A stretch of DNA of 64,000 bases from Caballeronia sp. SBC1 (GCF_011493005.1 NZ_CP049157.1:868001-932000), one strand, 5' to 3'. Counted from the first letter of the stretch, positions 44,901 to 54,088 are shown. The notes: a model not told the origin generated them from the sequence alone. Numbers and translations: made by a program.

Positions 44901-45980
44901 TCACCGCTCCACGCTGCGATTCCAGCGTTCGGTCCACTCGGTCCGGTGCTGGTTGATCGTCGTCCAGTCCATTGCGACCAGCTTCGAAATCTGCTCGGGA
45001 CCATATGGCACGCGCGCCGCCACTTCCGGCGTCAACTGCACGGTCTTGTTGACCGGGCCGAGGCCAATCGCCTGCGCCTGGATCATCTGCACTTGCGGGC
45101 TCAACAGATACTGGATGAACTGCTGCGACAAAGCAGGCTGCGCGTTCTCGGCCATCGCGCAAGCGCCGACCTGCAGCGCAACGCCGCCCTCTTTCGGGTA
45201 AAAGAACTTCAGCGGGAAACCGGTATTTTGCAGCGCAACAGCGCGGCCGCTTCCATACGGCGCGAGAATCACGTCGCCGCTTTGCATCAAGCCGTCCATC
45301 TCACCCGGCGTCGGCGCCCACGAGAGCACATCCGGCGCGACCTGCTTGGTCATCGCGGTGAAACCCGGGTCGATGTTCTTCTCGCCACCGCCATTCATGC
45401 GCGCCAGCATGACAAGCGTATGCAGTCCGTAAGTGTTGGTGATAGGCGGCATGCCGAGCTTGCCCTTCAGGCGTTTGTCGTACAGCACGCTCCAGGAATC
45501 CGGCGCGGGCAGTCCCATCTTCTTGAAGGCGTCCGCGTTATAGCCAATCCCTGTCGCGACCATGCCAACACCCACCGCGGTGGGGCCAAGACGCGCAAGC
45601 GGATACAGGTCCTTCATCACCGGCGCGTCCTCGACCTTCGCGCACAAACCCATTTGCATCGCCTGGTACATCGGGCCGTCATCCATCACCGCGACGTTGA
45701 TCTGCTGATGCCCTTTTTGCGCCTGCAATTTCGCTAGCGTGTCGCTGGAATTACCGGCAACGTAGACGATCTTGACGTCGTGCGCTTTCTCGAACGGCGG
45801 CATGATCTTCTCGCGATACATGGTCTCGTTCGAGCCGCCGACGTTCGCCACATACAGCGTGGTTTCAGCGTGTGCCAGCAGAGATCCCGACAACGCCCCT
45901 GCACAGCCAAGCGCAGCCAGCAGTGGCCGCAGATACGAACGAGAAGACGACGAGCAAGGGGTTTGCTGCAGTTGTTTCAT
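44901..45980 (-). CDS. ABC transporter periplasmic binding protein (polyamine/opine type)
   Basis: 359 residues. Signal peptide with hydrophobic core LRPLLAALGCAGALSGSLLA and cleavage at AHA-ET. Family 1/PotD-like binding fold: TLYVANVGGSNETMYREKI, VMDDGPMYQAMQMGL and WAPTPGEMDGLMQSGDV. GGAG eight bases upstream. First gene of the nine-gene operon and divergent from the LysR gene; its ligand should be the dehydrogenase substrate. Confidence 0.92.
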   Translation of the reverse strand: MKQLQQTPCSSSSRSYLRPLLAALGCAGALSGSLLAHAETTLYVANVGGSNETMYREKIMPPFEKAHDVKIVYVAGNSSDTLAKLQAQKGHQQINVAVMDDGPMYQAMQMGLCAKVEDAPVMKDLYPLARLGPTAVGVGMVATGIGYNADAFKKMGLPAPDSWSVLYDKRLKGKLGMPPITNTYGLHTLVMLARMNGGGEKNIDPGFTAMTKQVAPDVLSWAPTPGEMDGLMQSGDVILAPYGSGRAVALQNTGFPLKFFYPKEGGVALQVGACAMAENAQPALSQQFIQYLLSPQVQMIQAQAIGLGPVNKTVQLTPEVAARVPYGPEQISKLVAMDWTTINQHRTEWTERWNRSVER

Positions 45981-46028
45981 GTGCGATTCTCCAGACTATG
46001 CAGGGCGGACGCTCAAGGAATGTGGTCA

Positions 46029-46049
46029 GGCGAAATTATTTTGTTCGCC
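46029..46049. promoter_or_regulatory. LysR-site candidate between the binding-protein operon and its LysR gene
   Basis: GGCGAA-ATTATTTTG-TTCGCC, perfect 6-bp arms with a 9-bp AT-rich centre, 49 bp upstream of the binding-protein start and 66 bp upstream of the LysR start. Good position for control of both. Confidence 0.55.
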
Positions 46050-46114
46050 GCAAGGCATATCGTCCAATACGAATAAAATAACTATCCATACAAGGGTGAT
46101 ATGGGTTTCGTTCA

Positions 46115-47038
46115 ATGAATCTTAAGCACATAGAGGCATTCCGGGCGGTCATGCTGGCGGGTTCGATGACCGCGGCGGCCAAGGAATTGTTCACGTCTCA
46201 GCCCAATATCAGCCGCCTGATCACGCAACTTGAACGCGAAACCGGGCTCTTGCTGTTTCTGCGCAGCGGCGTCCGCCTGATTCCGACCAGCGAGGGGAAC
46301 GCGTTTTTTCGTGAAGTTGAACGCGCGTATGTCGGCCTCCAGGGGCTGACTAATGCGGCGGCCCAGATCAAGAATTTGGGAACCGGTCGATTGCGCATTG
46401 CAGCAATGCCGTCTGCGGGATTGACGCTCGTGCCGCATGCGATCCAACGCTTCCAGGCCTTGCATCCGGAAGTCACCATCTCGCTGCACGTGAACACCTC
46501 AGGCACCGTCAATCATTGGACGAGTTCGCAATTCTGCGATCTTGGGGTCGCGGTTTATACGAGCGAAGCGTCCAACTGCGAGATCGAGTTGTTATCGAAG
46601 GTAGCGGCGGTCTGTGTATTGCCGGCAGGTCATCGGCTGGCGAAGAAAGCGACGCTCAAGCCCAAGGATCTTCATGGCGAGCGGTTTGTATCCTTGTGCC
46701 ACGGCGACGGCACGCGCGCGCAAATGGACGAGGCCTTCGAACGCGCGGGCGTCGAACGGGTGCTCGCTATTGAAGCGCAATACTCCGCGATCTGTTGCGA
46801 GATGGTTCGCTGCGGCATGGGCGTGACGCTGGCCCATCCCATTGTTGCGCAGGACTTTGCCGGTCCAGCGATCGCGATCCGGCCGTTCACGCCGGCGGTC
46901 ATGTTTCCGACTTATCTGCTATTTCCACCGCATCAGCCGCGGGCGCGTTTGACGCTTGAGTTCGTCGAGGTACTGCGGAAAACACATGACGAGCAATTGG
47001 CGGCGATGGAAAAACCTGAGAGGTTGAAGCGCGCTTGA
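46115..47038 (+). CDS. LysR family regulator (NocR/OccR-like)
   Basis: 307 residues: LKHIEAFRAVMLAGSMTAAA and ELFTSQPNISRLITQLE as helix-turn-helix, wording close to NocR/OccR, the activators of nopaline and octopine catabolism. The effector domain starts GRLRIAAMPSAGLTLVP. Divergent from the ABC/oxidase operon and almost certainly its regulator, which supports an opine-like or basic amino-acid inducer. Confidence 0.9.
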   Translation: MNLKHIEAFRAVMLAGSMTAAAKELFTSQPNISRLITQLERETGLLLFLRSGVRLIPTSEGNAFFREVERAYVGLQGLTNAAAQIKNLGTGRLRIAAMPSAGLTLVPHAIQRFQALHPEVTISLHVNTSGTVNHWTSSQFCDLGVAVYTSEASNCEIELLSKVAAVCVLPAGHRLAKKATLKPKDLHGERFVSLCHGDGTRAQMDEAFERAGVERVLAIEAQYSAICCEMVRCGMGVTLAHPIVAQDFAGPAIAIRPFTPAVMFPTYLLFPPHQPRARLTLEFVEVLRKTHDEQLAAMEKPERLKRA

Positions 47039-47057
47039 GTGAACGTGGTCCCGGCGG

Positions 47058-47600
47058 TTACTGACCCACCAGCTTATGCGTCGGAATCGGTTTGATTGCG
47101 CTCTCGCATGCGGGCGCTCCGGTCTCCAGATGGACCACCAGGTCGTAGGTCGTCGAGCGACGGGTAAGCATCAGGCACGTCGACTCGCCATGAAGCACCC
47201 GGGTCGCGTGCCAGCAGTGCGGCCGCATGCAGACACCCTCGCCCTGCGGCACCCAAAACGCGCGCAGCGACTCCATATTTGGTTGGCCACCCTCGGTGCT
47301 CGTTGCAACGATCTGAATCACTGGCCCGGTCAGCGGCACGATGGCTTGCTGCGTGAGCCAATGGGCTTCGAGGCTTGCAACCGTTTCGTCAGCGTTCCTG
47401 TACTTCACCCACAGGACTTCAGTCTCGCCGGCCACGCCGGTATCGAAGAGATGTTCGCGCCAGAAATCCGACGCCGGACTGGTGTACGCGGGAGCGTGGC
47501 CATCGCTTTTAAGCGGTTTGCCCAACATCCAGCCATACGCGTCGAAGGCCTCGGCGCTGAGCGGTTGAATCGTGAGAGAAGGATAGGAGTCAGTAGGCAT
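47058..47600 (-). CDS. Ureidoglycolate lyase (AllA)-family cupin
   Basis: 180 residues of the AllA fold: IQPLSAEAFDAYGWML, VPLTGPVIQIVATS, FWVPQGEGVCMRPHCWHA (second cupin motif) and LVVHLETGA. AllA releases glyoxylate from ureidoglycolate, but no allantoin genes are near and this branch is often of unknown function. It overlaps the LysR gene upstream by 11 bp and is translated with it. Confidence 0.8.
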   Translation of the reverse strand: MPTDSYPSLTIQPLSAEAFDAYGWMLGKPLKSDGHAPAYTSPASDFWREHLFDTGVAGETEVLWVKYRNADETVASLEAHWLTQQAIVPLTGPVIQIVATSTEGGQPNMESLRAFWVPQGEGVCMRPHCWHATRVLHGESTCLMLTRRSTTYDLVVHLETGAPACESAIKPIPTHKLVGQ

Positions 47601-48579
47601 TTTTCGGCAAGGCGTCTGGATTTATCGGGGGGCTTGACGGTGAAATCGGCGTATCAGCTGTGTTGGGGAGCAGCGCGAAATCAGGGCCGTTGGCGAGGCT
47701 GAAATCGCGCACGACCTGCAACGCGAGGCGCGTAATGGACTCGCACAGCAGGCTGTCCGGACTGCGCCTGAACGCGGCAACGAGCGGGAGCGCCGGAACG
47801 CGGTGCGTTACCTGCAGCAATTGCAGGCGACCCGACTGCAACTCGTGCATGACAAAAGCAGTCGGCAGCACGGCTATGCCGAACCCATCGATGACAAGAC
47901 GGATGATCGCCGCCACGGACGAGACGCAGTTGATCTGGACGGTGGTCTCGCCGCTCGCTGCGAACAACTCAGTGAGAAAACCATGCGGCGCCGAATGCCG
48001 CGCAAAACTGACGATGGGAAACGCGGCCAGTTCAGCCTCCGAGAGCGCTTCAGCCGATAGATTCAATGAAGGGCTCGCCACCCATTGCATGGGGAGCGTC
48101 CCAAGCGGAATGTTGACCGCGTCGCTGCCGGTGACGTTTGTGGTCAGCAACGCGACGTCGACATTGCCGTTGATGAGATGCCCGGACAGATTAGCTGTCG
48201 TGTCCGACGTAAGTTCGATCGTCAGGTTCGGGTATTCCTCCCGCACCCGCTTCAGCAGATTCGGCAACCATGTATGCACGACCGACTCGATCACCCCCAG
48301 CCGCAGCAACCCCGAGACCTTGGAGCGGTCGCTCACGCTTGCGAGCATGTCGCGGTTCAGCTTAAGGATTTGCTCCGCGAACGCCAGCGCCTTGGTGCCT
48401 TCCTGCGTGAGCGTCACATCGCGTGGTCCGCGGTCGAACAGACGCACGCCAAACTCCTGCTCGAGCGCAGATATCCGGCTGGAGATGGCGGCCTGGGTCG
48501 CGTGCAGGTGCTCGGCCGTCATCCGGAAATTGCGCAGCTTGGCGAGCCATACAAACGTTTCGAGAAAGCGGACATTCAT
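47590..48579 (-). CDS. LysR family transcriptional regulator
   Basis: 329 residues: MNVRFLETFVWLAKLRNFRM and TAEHLHATQAAISSRISALE as helix-turn-helix. The C-terminus has an extra ~25 residues rich in Pro/Ser beyond the usual end. Divergent from the DUF2848 gene and coupled to the AllA-like gene, so it probably links the two. It resembles the LysR at 59671-60603 ([19 protein letters not shown]), suggesting a common subfamily. Confidence 0.9.
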   Translation of the reverse strand: MNVRFLETFVWLAKLRNFRMTAEHLHATQAAISSRISALEQEFGVRLFDRGPRDVTLTQEGTKALAFAEQILKLNRDMLASVSDRSKVSGLLRLGVIESVVHTWLPNLLKRVREEYPNLTIELTSDTTANLSGHLINGNVDVALLTTNVTGSDAVNIPLGTLPMQWVASPSLNLSAEALSEAELAAFPIVSFARHSAPHGFLTELFAASGETTVQINCVSSVAAIIRLVIDGFGIAVLPTAFVMHELQSGRLQLLQVTHRVPALPLVAAFRRSPDSLLCESITRLALQVVRDFSLANGPDFALLPNTADTPISPSSPPINPDALPKNAY

Positions 48580-48715
48580 GGCGCACCCCGGCTGATGCGT
48601 TGCGTGACAGAGCTGAGGAAGCTGACGAAGCGGCGGGCGGCGAGCATCGACCGAATCATTCCCGTGAGTTTATCGCCGGAAGACTGCCCGCGTGACAAGA
48701 AAAAGTGACCACATG

Positions 48716-48738
48716 AGTCCACATTTACTTGTTGGACT
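48716..48738. promoter_or_regulatory. Inverted repeat between the LysR and DUF2848 genes
   Basis: AGTCCA-CATTTACTTGT-TGGACT, perfect 6-bp arms and 11-bp spacer, 57 bp upstream of the DUF2848 start. Candidate binding site for the divergent LysR protein. Confidence 0.5.
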
Positions 48739-48795
48739 TCGCCGCGCCCTTCTTCAAGACTGTCATTCATTGAATCCAACCGGTGAAAAGTTTTG

Positions 48796-49488
48796 ATGAA
48801 AACACTCGAATGCGGGATAGATAATGGCGCGGGTATCACGGTTATCGAGGTAACGGTGAGCCGCCTGGTCATCGCCGGCTGGGCGGGGCGTGACGCGCGC
48901 GACGTCGAGCACCATATCCACGAGCTGGAAGCACTTGGCGTCAAACGCCCGGCGTCGGTGCCAACGTTCTACGAAATCGCGCCAGCGTTGCTGACGACCG
49001 AGGACGCAATCGACGTGGTGGGCGCGCACTCATCCGGCGAGGTCGAGGTCGTGCTGATCCAGACCGCGAACGATGGCTTGCTCGTCGGCATAGGGTCCGA
49101 TCATACGGATCGCCGGGTGGAAAGCTATGACGTCGCGGTATCGAAGCAGATGTGCGCCAAGCCGTTAAGCGCTGCGCTCTGGCGTTACGCCGATATTGCC
49201 CCTCACTGGGATTCGCTGATCGCGCGCAGTTGGCGAATCGACGGTGACGCCGACCCCTTGCTGTACCAGGAAGGCACGCTCGCCCGCTTGCTGCATCCGG
49301 ACGAGTTAATTGAACGAGGTTTCGGCGCGGCCGCCATGCCGCCCGGATCGGCGATGTTCTGCGGCACGCAAGCCGTCCTCGGCGAACTAAGCGCAGGAGC
49401 GGGCTATGAGCTCGAACTACATGATCCGGTACTGGGACGCAGCCTCCGGCATCGCTACATGGTCGACGCGCTGACCCACGTTGAATGA
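48796..49488 (+). CDS. DUF2848 family protein
   Basis: 230 residues matching DUF2848, related in fold to fumarylacetoacetate-hydrolase-like proteins: HHIHELEALGVKRPASVP, FYEIAPALLTT, VLIQTANDGLLVGIGSDHTD and MPPGSAMFCGT. The conserved SDHTDR stretch could bind a metal. Reaction unknown; homologs cluster with amide or amino-acid catabolic genes. An adjacent TTG one codon upstream is an alternative start. Confidence 0.85.
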   Translation: MKTLECGIDNGAGITVIEVTVSRLVIAGWAGRDARDVEHHIHELEALGVKRPASVPTFYEIAPALLTTEDAIDVVGAHSSGEVEVVLIQTANDGLLVGIGSDHTDRRVESYDVAVSKQMCAKPLSAALWRYADIAPHWDSLIARSWRIDGDADPLLYQEGTLARLLHPDELIERGFGAAAMPPGSAMFCGTQAVLGELSAGAGYELELHDPVLGRSLRHRYMVDALTHVE

Positions 49489-49672
49489 CAGCGATGATCG
49501 AACGCCAGGTTCATTATTCGCGCGACTTCAGCAAGGCATTAGATTTGTTTATTGCCGGCCAACAGAATTAGTCGCTGGACGGGGCAAATTGGCGTTTGAA
49601 TACTGAGCCTCATTCGCCACCCATGTTGCGGCGCCGCCCTCCGCTCACTCTCCAAGCCCCAAGGATCTGCTC

Positions 49673-50836
49673 GTGACCTACTCCACCCCACTTCGTTTCT
49701 CGCGTCCCGCTTGCTCTGCGCTCGCCGCTGCGGTTCTTCTGGCTGTTAGCGGACCAGGTTTCGCCGCCGATCCGGCCGTCGTCCTGATCGGCCACGCTGC
49801 GCCGCTGACCGGGCAGCTTTCCCACATGGGCAAGGACAGCGAAAATGCTGCCCGGCTGGCGATCGACGAGATCAACAGCCAGCACCCCGTGATTGGCGGC
49901 AAGCCAGTCAAATTCCAGCTCGACTCGCAGGACGACGCCGCCGATCCCCGCACCGGCACGCAGGTCGCGCAAAAGCTGGTGGACGACGGCGTGGTGGCTG
50001 TTGTGGGCGACATCAATTCGGGCGTCTCGATCCCCGCGTCGAAGATCTACAGCGAAGCTGGCATCGTGCAGATTTCGCAAGGTTCGACCAACCCCACGTA
50101 CACGCTGCAGGGATACAAGACCACGTTTCGCGTAGTCGCTACCGACGCGCTGCAGGGACCGGCGCTCGCCCATTACGCGCTCGATTCGCTGCATGCGAAG
50201 CGGATTGCGATCATCGACGACTCCACGGCCTACGGCCAGGGACTCGCCGATGAATTCGAAAAGGCCGCGAAAGCGAATGGCGGCACGATCGTCACACGCG
50301 AACAGACCAACGATAAGGCAACCGATTTTCGCGCGATCCTGACAAAGATAAAAGGCTTGCGTCCCGACGTCATCATGTACGGCGGTTCGGACGCCACCGC
50401 CGGGCCATTGGCCAAGCAGGCGGGCAATCTCGGGATAACAGCGAAGGTACTGGGCGGCGACGGCGCATGCACGGAGAAGATGATCGATCTGGCCGGCGAC
50501 GCGATCGGCAATGTGACATGCTCAGAGGCGGGCCTTGCGCTCTCGAAGATGCCCAAGGGACAGGACTTCGAAAAACGCTATACAGCACGCTTCAATACGC
50601 CGATCGATGCGTATGCGCCGTTCACCTATGACGCCGTCTACGTGATCTACAACGCGATGAAACGCGCCGACTCGACCGATCACGCCAAAGTGCTTGCCGC
50701 GATGCCATCGACTCGGTATGACGGCGTGATCGGCCGCATTGCGTTCGATCCGCATGGCGATCTCAAGGACGCAGCCATCACGATCTATCAGTTCAAGGAC
50801 AAGAAGAAAACCGTGATGGATGTCATCAAGATGTGA
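49673..50836 (+). CDS. Branched-chain amino acid ABC transporter binding protein (LivJ-like), orphan
   Basis: 387 residues. Signal peptide (SALAAAVLLAVSGPGFA-AD) and the periplasmic binding fold: VLIGHAAPLTGQLSHMGKDS, GDINSGVSIPASKIY and FTYDAVYVIYNAM. It starts at GTG with AAGGA seven bases upstream. No Liv permease or ATPase genes follow, so it must feed a transporter encoded elsewhere. The ligand may be a branched-chain or other hydrophobic amino acid. Confidence 0.9.
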   Translation: MTYSTPLRFSRPACSALAAAVLLAVSGPGFAADPAVVLIGHAAPLTGQLSHMGKDSENAARLAIDEINSQHPVIGGKPVKFQLDSQDDAADPRTGTQVAQKLVDDGVVAVVGDINSGVSIPASKIYSEAGIVQISQGSTNPTYTLQGYKTTFRVVATDALQGPALAHYALDSLHAKRIAIIDDSTAYGQGLADEFEKAAKANGGTIVTREQTNDKATDFRAILTKIKGLRPDVIMYGGSDATAGPLAKQAGNLGITAKVLGGDGACTEKMIDLAGDAIGNVTCSEAGLALSKMPKGQDFEKRYTARFNTPIDAYAPFTYDAVYVIYNAMKRADSTDHAKVLAAMPSTRYDGVIGRIAFDPHGDLKDAAITIYQFKDKKKTVMDVIKM

Positions 50837-50901
50837 AGGCTGCTGCGGGCGTGAAGTTCATTGTCCCCGGGCAACGGCTGTCGCCCGGGAACACGCCGCG
50901 A

Positions 50902-52050
50902 TCAGAACGCGTGACGTATCGCGAGCCGCACGACAACCTGCTTCGACGTGGACGAAGCATCCGCTGCACCGGGCACGTAGGCCTGATCCAGGGCGGTCCC
51001 GGTGCTGTCGCCGCCGACGGACTGGAAAGCAGCCTGGGCGTAGACATCGGTTCGCTTGGACAGCAGGTAGTCGGCCATCAATCCGGCCGACTGATAGTTC
51101 GGATGCGTGGTGCCGGTGCTGGCATTATCGGTAGCACGTGTATAGACATACTGCGCGCCGACAAAAAACGCCGGGGTGAATTGATACTTGCCGTTGATCT
51201 CGAAGTTGTTGAACTTGAGCGACGATATTGACCCGCCAGCCGGCACGATCGACCCCGAGATATAGGTGGTGGAAGTCGGGTCGGCCATGTTGGAGTTGGT
51301 GTACGCAAAGCCGACCGTGGCATTGCCCATGGTGTAGTTGATGCCCGCCCCGAAAATGCGAAGGCGCTGCGCGAGGAAGTTCTGGTCGGTCGTCGCAATG
51401 GCGCCGCTCGTCGTGCCGGATGGGTTATCCGAGTTCAAATAGGCAGCCGCGATCAGCAAACCGCCGTAGGTGTATTGCGCGCCCACGCTCATTAGCCGGT
51501 TGTCGGCAAAACCCCCAGCCACATTACTGAACCCGTACATGCCGCCGAACTGGAAACCGGCCCATGCCGGACTCGTGTATTTCACCGTGTTGTTCACGCG
51601 GAATGAATTGTCGGTATTGTCGTTATCGTACGGGTGCGCAAACAGATAACCCGCCCAGTTTCCGTTCGCCGTTGTCTGCGCAAGAAAATCGACTACGGAA
51701 TCATATTGCCGGCCCAACGTAACCGTTCCGTATGTGGCATCGCTAATGCCCACGAAAGCCTGCCGGCCGAATTCAAGTCCGCCCTGGCCTAGTCGCCCGT
51801 TATTCAGATTGAAGCCATTTTCAAGGGTGAAAATTGCTTTGACGCCCCCGCCCAGATCTTCGCCGCCCTTCAATCCCCAGCGGCTGCCCTGCGCATAACC
51901 GCTCTGCATTTCATAGGCTTTATTGCCGTTGACGTTATTCGTATAGTCGAACCCTTCGTCAATAACGCCATACAGCGTCACGCTGCTTTGGGCATGCGCG
52001 CCCGCGACGAACAGGCATGACAAAGTCATGCAGATTGCTTGCTTTTTCAT
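50902..52050 (-). CDS. Gram-negative general porin (Burkholderia type)
   Basis: 382 residues. Signal peptide ends AGAHA-QS, then SVTLYGVIDEGFDYTNN, the standard start of Burkholderia 16-strand porins, FGRQAFVGISDATYGTVTLG, and a C-terminal VRLAIRHAF whose final Phe is the BAM insertion signal. It forms trimeric outer-membrane channels. Located behind the betaine-type ABC operon on the same strand, possibly giving its substrate entry. Confidence 0.94.
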   Translation of the reverse strand: MKKQAICMTLSCLFVAGAHAQSSVTLYGVIDEGFDYTNNVNGNKAYEMQSGYAQGSRWGLKGGEDLGGGVKAIFTLENGFNLNNGRLGQGGLEFGRQAFVGISDATYGTVTLGRQYDSVVDFLAQTTANGNWAGYLFAHPYDNDNTDNSFRVNNTVKYTSPAWAGFQFGGMYGFSNVAGGFADNRLMSVGAQYTYGGLLIAAAYLNSDNPSGTTSGAIATTDQNFLAQRLRIFGAGINYTMGNATVGFAYTNSNMADPTSTTYISGSIVPAGGSISSLKFNNFEINGKYQFTPAFFVGAQYVYTRATDNASTGTTHPNYQSAGLMADYLLSKRTDVYAQAAFQSVGGDSTGTALDQAYVPGAADASSTSKQVVVRLAIRHAF

Positions 52051-52101
52051 TGATGGCTCCAAAACCATGGACCCGGCGTATCGCCGGCGTAGACCTGCTT
52101 T

Positions 52102-52136
52102 TTTTATGACGCTTCTTTTATGCCGCTTCTTTTATT
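52102..52136. repeat. 14-bp tandem repeat (2.5 copies) upstream of the porin gene
   Basis: TTTTATGACGCTTC, TTTTATGCCGCTTC, then TTTTAT. It lies 52 bp before the porin start codon, in the promoter zone. It could be a set of direct binding sites, as OmpR uses on porin promoters, or a slippage tract. Confidence 0.5.
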
Positions 52137-52163
52137 GATCGCCCGGTGTGGGCGTGTGTATCC

Positions 52164-52184
52164 AGGACCCTTGTTAAGGGCCCT
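52164..52184. terminator. Strong hairpin between the ABC ATPase and porin genes
   Basis: AGGACCCTT-GTT-AAGGGCCCT, 9-bp stem with one wobble and a 3-nt loop, 39 bp past the ATPase stop. Probably ends or attenuates the ABC operon mRNA, although the T-run of an intrinsic terminator is missing. Confidence 0.45.
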
Positions 52185-52222
52185 GTTCTGCACTCAGTCA
52201 ATCGCGTTAACTGATCCAGGAG

Positions 52223-53047
52223 TTACGCGACTCGTTCGGCGCGCCGCTCGACAAACCGCCGGACATAGTCGTTCGCGGGGAAACGCACAATGTCTTCGGG
52301 CGTGCCTTGCTGCACGAGTTCGCCATCGCGCAGAATCGCGATCTGCGTGCCCAGCCGCAACGCTTCATCCAGGTCGTGCGTGATGAAGACAATGGTCTTG
52401 TTCAACGTCCTCTGCAACTCAAGCAACTGATCCTGCATCTCGGTTCGGATCAATGGATCAAGTGCCGAAAATGCTTCGTCCATCAGCAGCACTTCCGTGT
52501 CGGCCGCCAGCGCACGAGCAAGCCCTACGCGTTGGCGCATCCCGCCCGAAAGCTCGTCTGGGAATTTATCGCCGTAACCATCCAGGCCCACTTTGCCGAG
52601 CCAGGTCCGGGCCTTCTGGTTCGCGACATCGTGGCGCTCGCCTCTGACACGCAATGCATACGCTGCGTTCTCCAGCACTGTTGCATGAGGCAACAGACCA
52701 AAGTTCTGGAACACCATGCTCACACGATGCCGCCGGAACTCGCGCAGCCCCGCCGCGTTGAGCGACAGGATGTTCTCGCCGTCGATCACGATCTCGCCCG
52801 CGCTCGGATCGATCAGCCGGTTGAAGTGGCGTACGAGCGTGGACTTGCCGGAACCGGACAAGCCCATGATCACGAAGATCTGACCCGCCTCAATATTCAG
52901 GTTGATGTTGTTGAGGCCGACGTTACAGCCGTTGTCGGCGAGCACGTCCGCCTTCGACGCGCCGTGCCTGAGCATGTCGATAACGCGTGCATGGGTCATC
53001 GTCGGCCCGAAGATCTTGTAGACGTTGCTGACTCGGATAGCTGTCAT
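52223..53047 (-). CDS. Glycine betaine/proline-type ABC transporter ATPase (ProV-like, no CBS domains)
   Basis: 274 residues. Walker A GLSGSGKST, FQNFGLLPHATV, signature LSGGMRQRVGLARAL, Walker B VLLMDEAFSALDP. It lacks the C-terminal CBS pair that makes E. coli ProV osmosensitive (about 400 residues), so it likely serves catabolic uptake. GGAG seven bases upstream of the ATG; the longer frame has no support. Confidence 0.92.
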   Translation of the reverse strand: MTAIRVSNVYKIFGPTMTHARVIDMLRHGASKADVLADNGCNVGLNNINLNIEAGQIFVIMGLSGSGKSTLVRHFNRLIDPSAGEIVIDGENILSLNAAGLREFRRHRVSMVFQNFGLLPHATVLENAAYALRVRGERHDVANQKARTWLGKVGLDGYGDKFPDELSGGMRQRVGLARALAADTEVLLMDEAFSALDPLIRTEMQDQLLELQRTLNKTIVFITHDLDEALRLGTQIAILRDGELVQQGTPEDIVRFPANDYVRRFVERRAERVA

Positions 53048-53081
53048 GTTCGCGCTCCGCGCAAGAAGAGGGAATGAGGTT

Positions 53082-54038
53082 TCAGACCTGACGCGACGCG
53101 GTATCGCCCGCCGTTTCCGGCTCGCCAAGACCGGCGCTTCGCGCGCTCTGGCGAGCCTGCACGCGCGCCCTTCTGTCCGCGCTGATCGCCATGCGCGCCC
53201 GGCGCTCCTGACCGTAACCCTGCGAGATCCGGTCGATGACAATCGCCAGGATCACAATGGCGATACCCGCCTGCATGCCCTTGCCAACATCGAGTGTCTG
53301 AATACCTGCAAGCACGTCTTCGCCCAGGCCACGCGAACCGATCATCGATGCAATCACGACCATGGACAACGACATCATGGTGGTCTGGTTGATACCGGCC
53401 ATGATGCTTGGCCGCGCGAGCGGCAACTGCACGCCTATCAGCATCTGCCAGCGTGTCGTGCCGAAGGAGCGCGCGGCTTCCGCCACGTCACCGTCCACTT
53501 GCCGGATGCCCAGGTCCGTGAGCCGGATCAGCGGCGGCAGCGAATAGATCACCGTGGCGAAGATGGCGGGCACCTTGCCAAGCCCGAAGAGCATCAGCAC
53601 CGGGATCAGGTACACGAAGCTGGGCAGCGTCTGCATCACGTCGAGCACGGGCAACAGCCCCCGGCGTACCCAGCGGTTCTGCGAGCACAGGATGCCCAGC
53701 GGAATGCCCAGCACGATCGACAGTACGGTGGCGACCAGCATCAGCGCGAGCGTCTGCATCAGCTTGTCCCACAGCCCGAACGCGCCAATTGCGTAGAGCA
53801 GCAGCACGAACAACGCTGCCAGCGAGAGCTTGCGCGTGGCATGCCATGCGAGCAGACCGGCGAGGATCAGCAGCAGCCACGGCGGCGTGATCCGCAAGCC
53901 GCTTTCCAGCGGCACCAGCAGGTATTTCAGCACGACCAGGCTGAACGAGTGGAAGGCATCGCCATAGTTCTGGACCAGCAATGCGACCTTGTCGTTAATC
54001 GGGTCGGCAAGCGATAGATGCGGAAAGATGGACGTCAT
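53082..54038 (-). CDS. Glycine betaine/proline-type ABC transporter permease (ProW-like)
   Basis: 318 residues with about six to seven membrane helices; the loop DVAEAARSFGTTRWQMLIGVQLPLARPSI (read as its halves) is the ATPase contact, and MSLSMVVIASMIGSRGLGEDVL is a ProW signature. Lies 34 bp before the ATPase and 50 bp after the binding-protein gene. Confidence 0.93.
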   Translation of the reverse strand: MTSIFPHLSLADPINDKVALLVQNYGDAFHSFSLVVLKYLLVPLESGLRITPPWLLLILAGLLAWHATRKLSLAALFVLLLYAIGAFGLWDKLMQTLALMLVATVLSIVLGIPLGILCSQNRWVRRGLLPVLDVMQTLPSFVYLIPVLMLFGLGKVPAIFATVIYSLPPLIRLTDLGIRQVDGDVAEAARSFGTTRWQMLIGVQLPLARPSIMAGINQTTMMSLSMVVIASMIGSRGLGEDVLAGIQTLDVGKGMQAGIAIVILAIVIDRISQGYGQERRARMAISADRRARVQARQSARSAGLGEPETAGDTASRQV

Positions 54039-54088
54039 GGTTCACTCGTTCTTGAGAAGGATCGCGCGGAGTGGAAAGGGGCCCGTTT

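Noticed and set aside
47058..47600. Allantoin degradation gene allA
   Set aside because: Family match only; none of the allantoin pathway genes is in the window, so no symbol is given.
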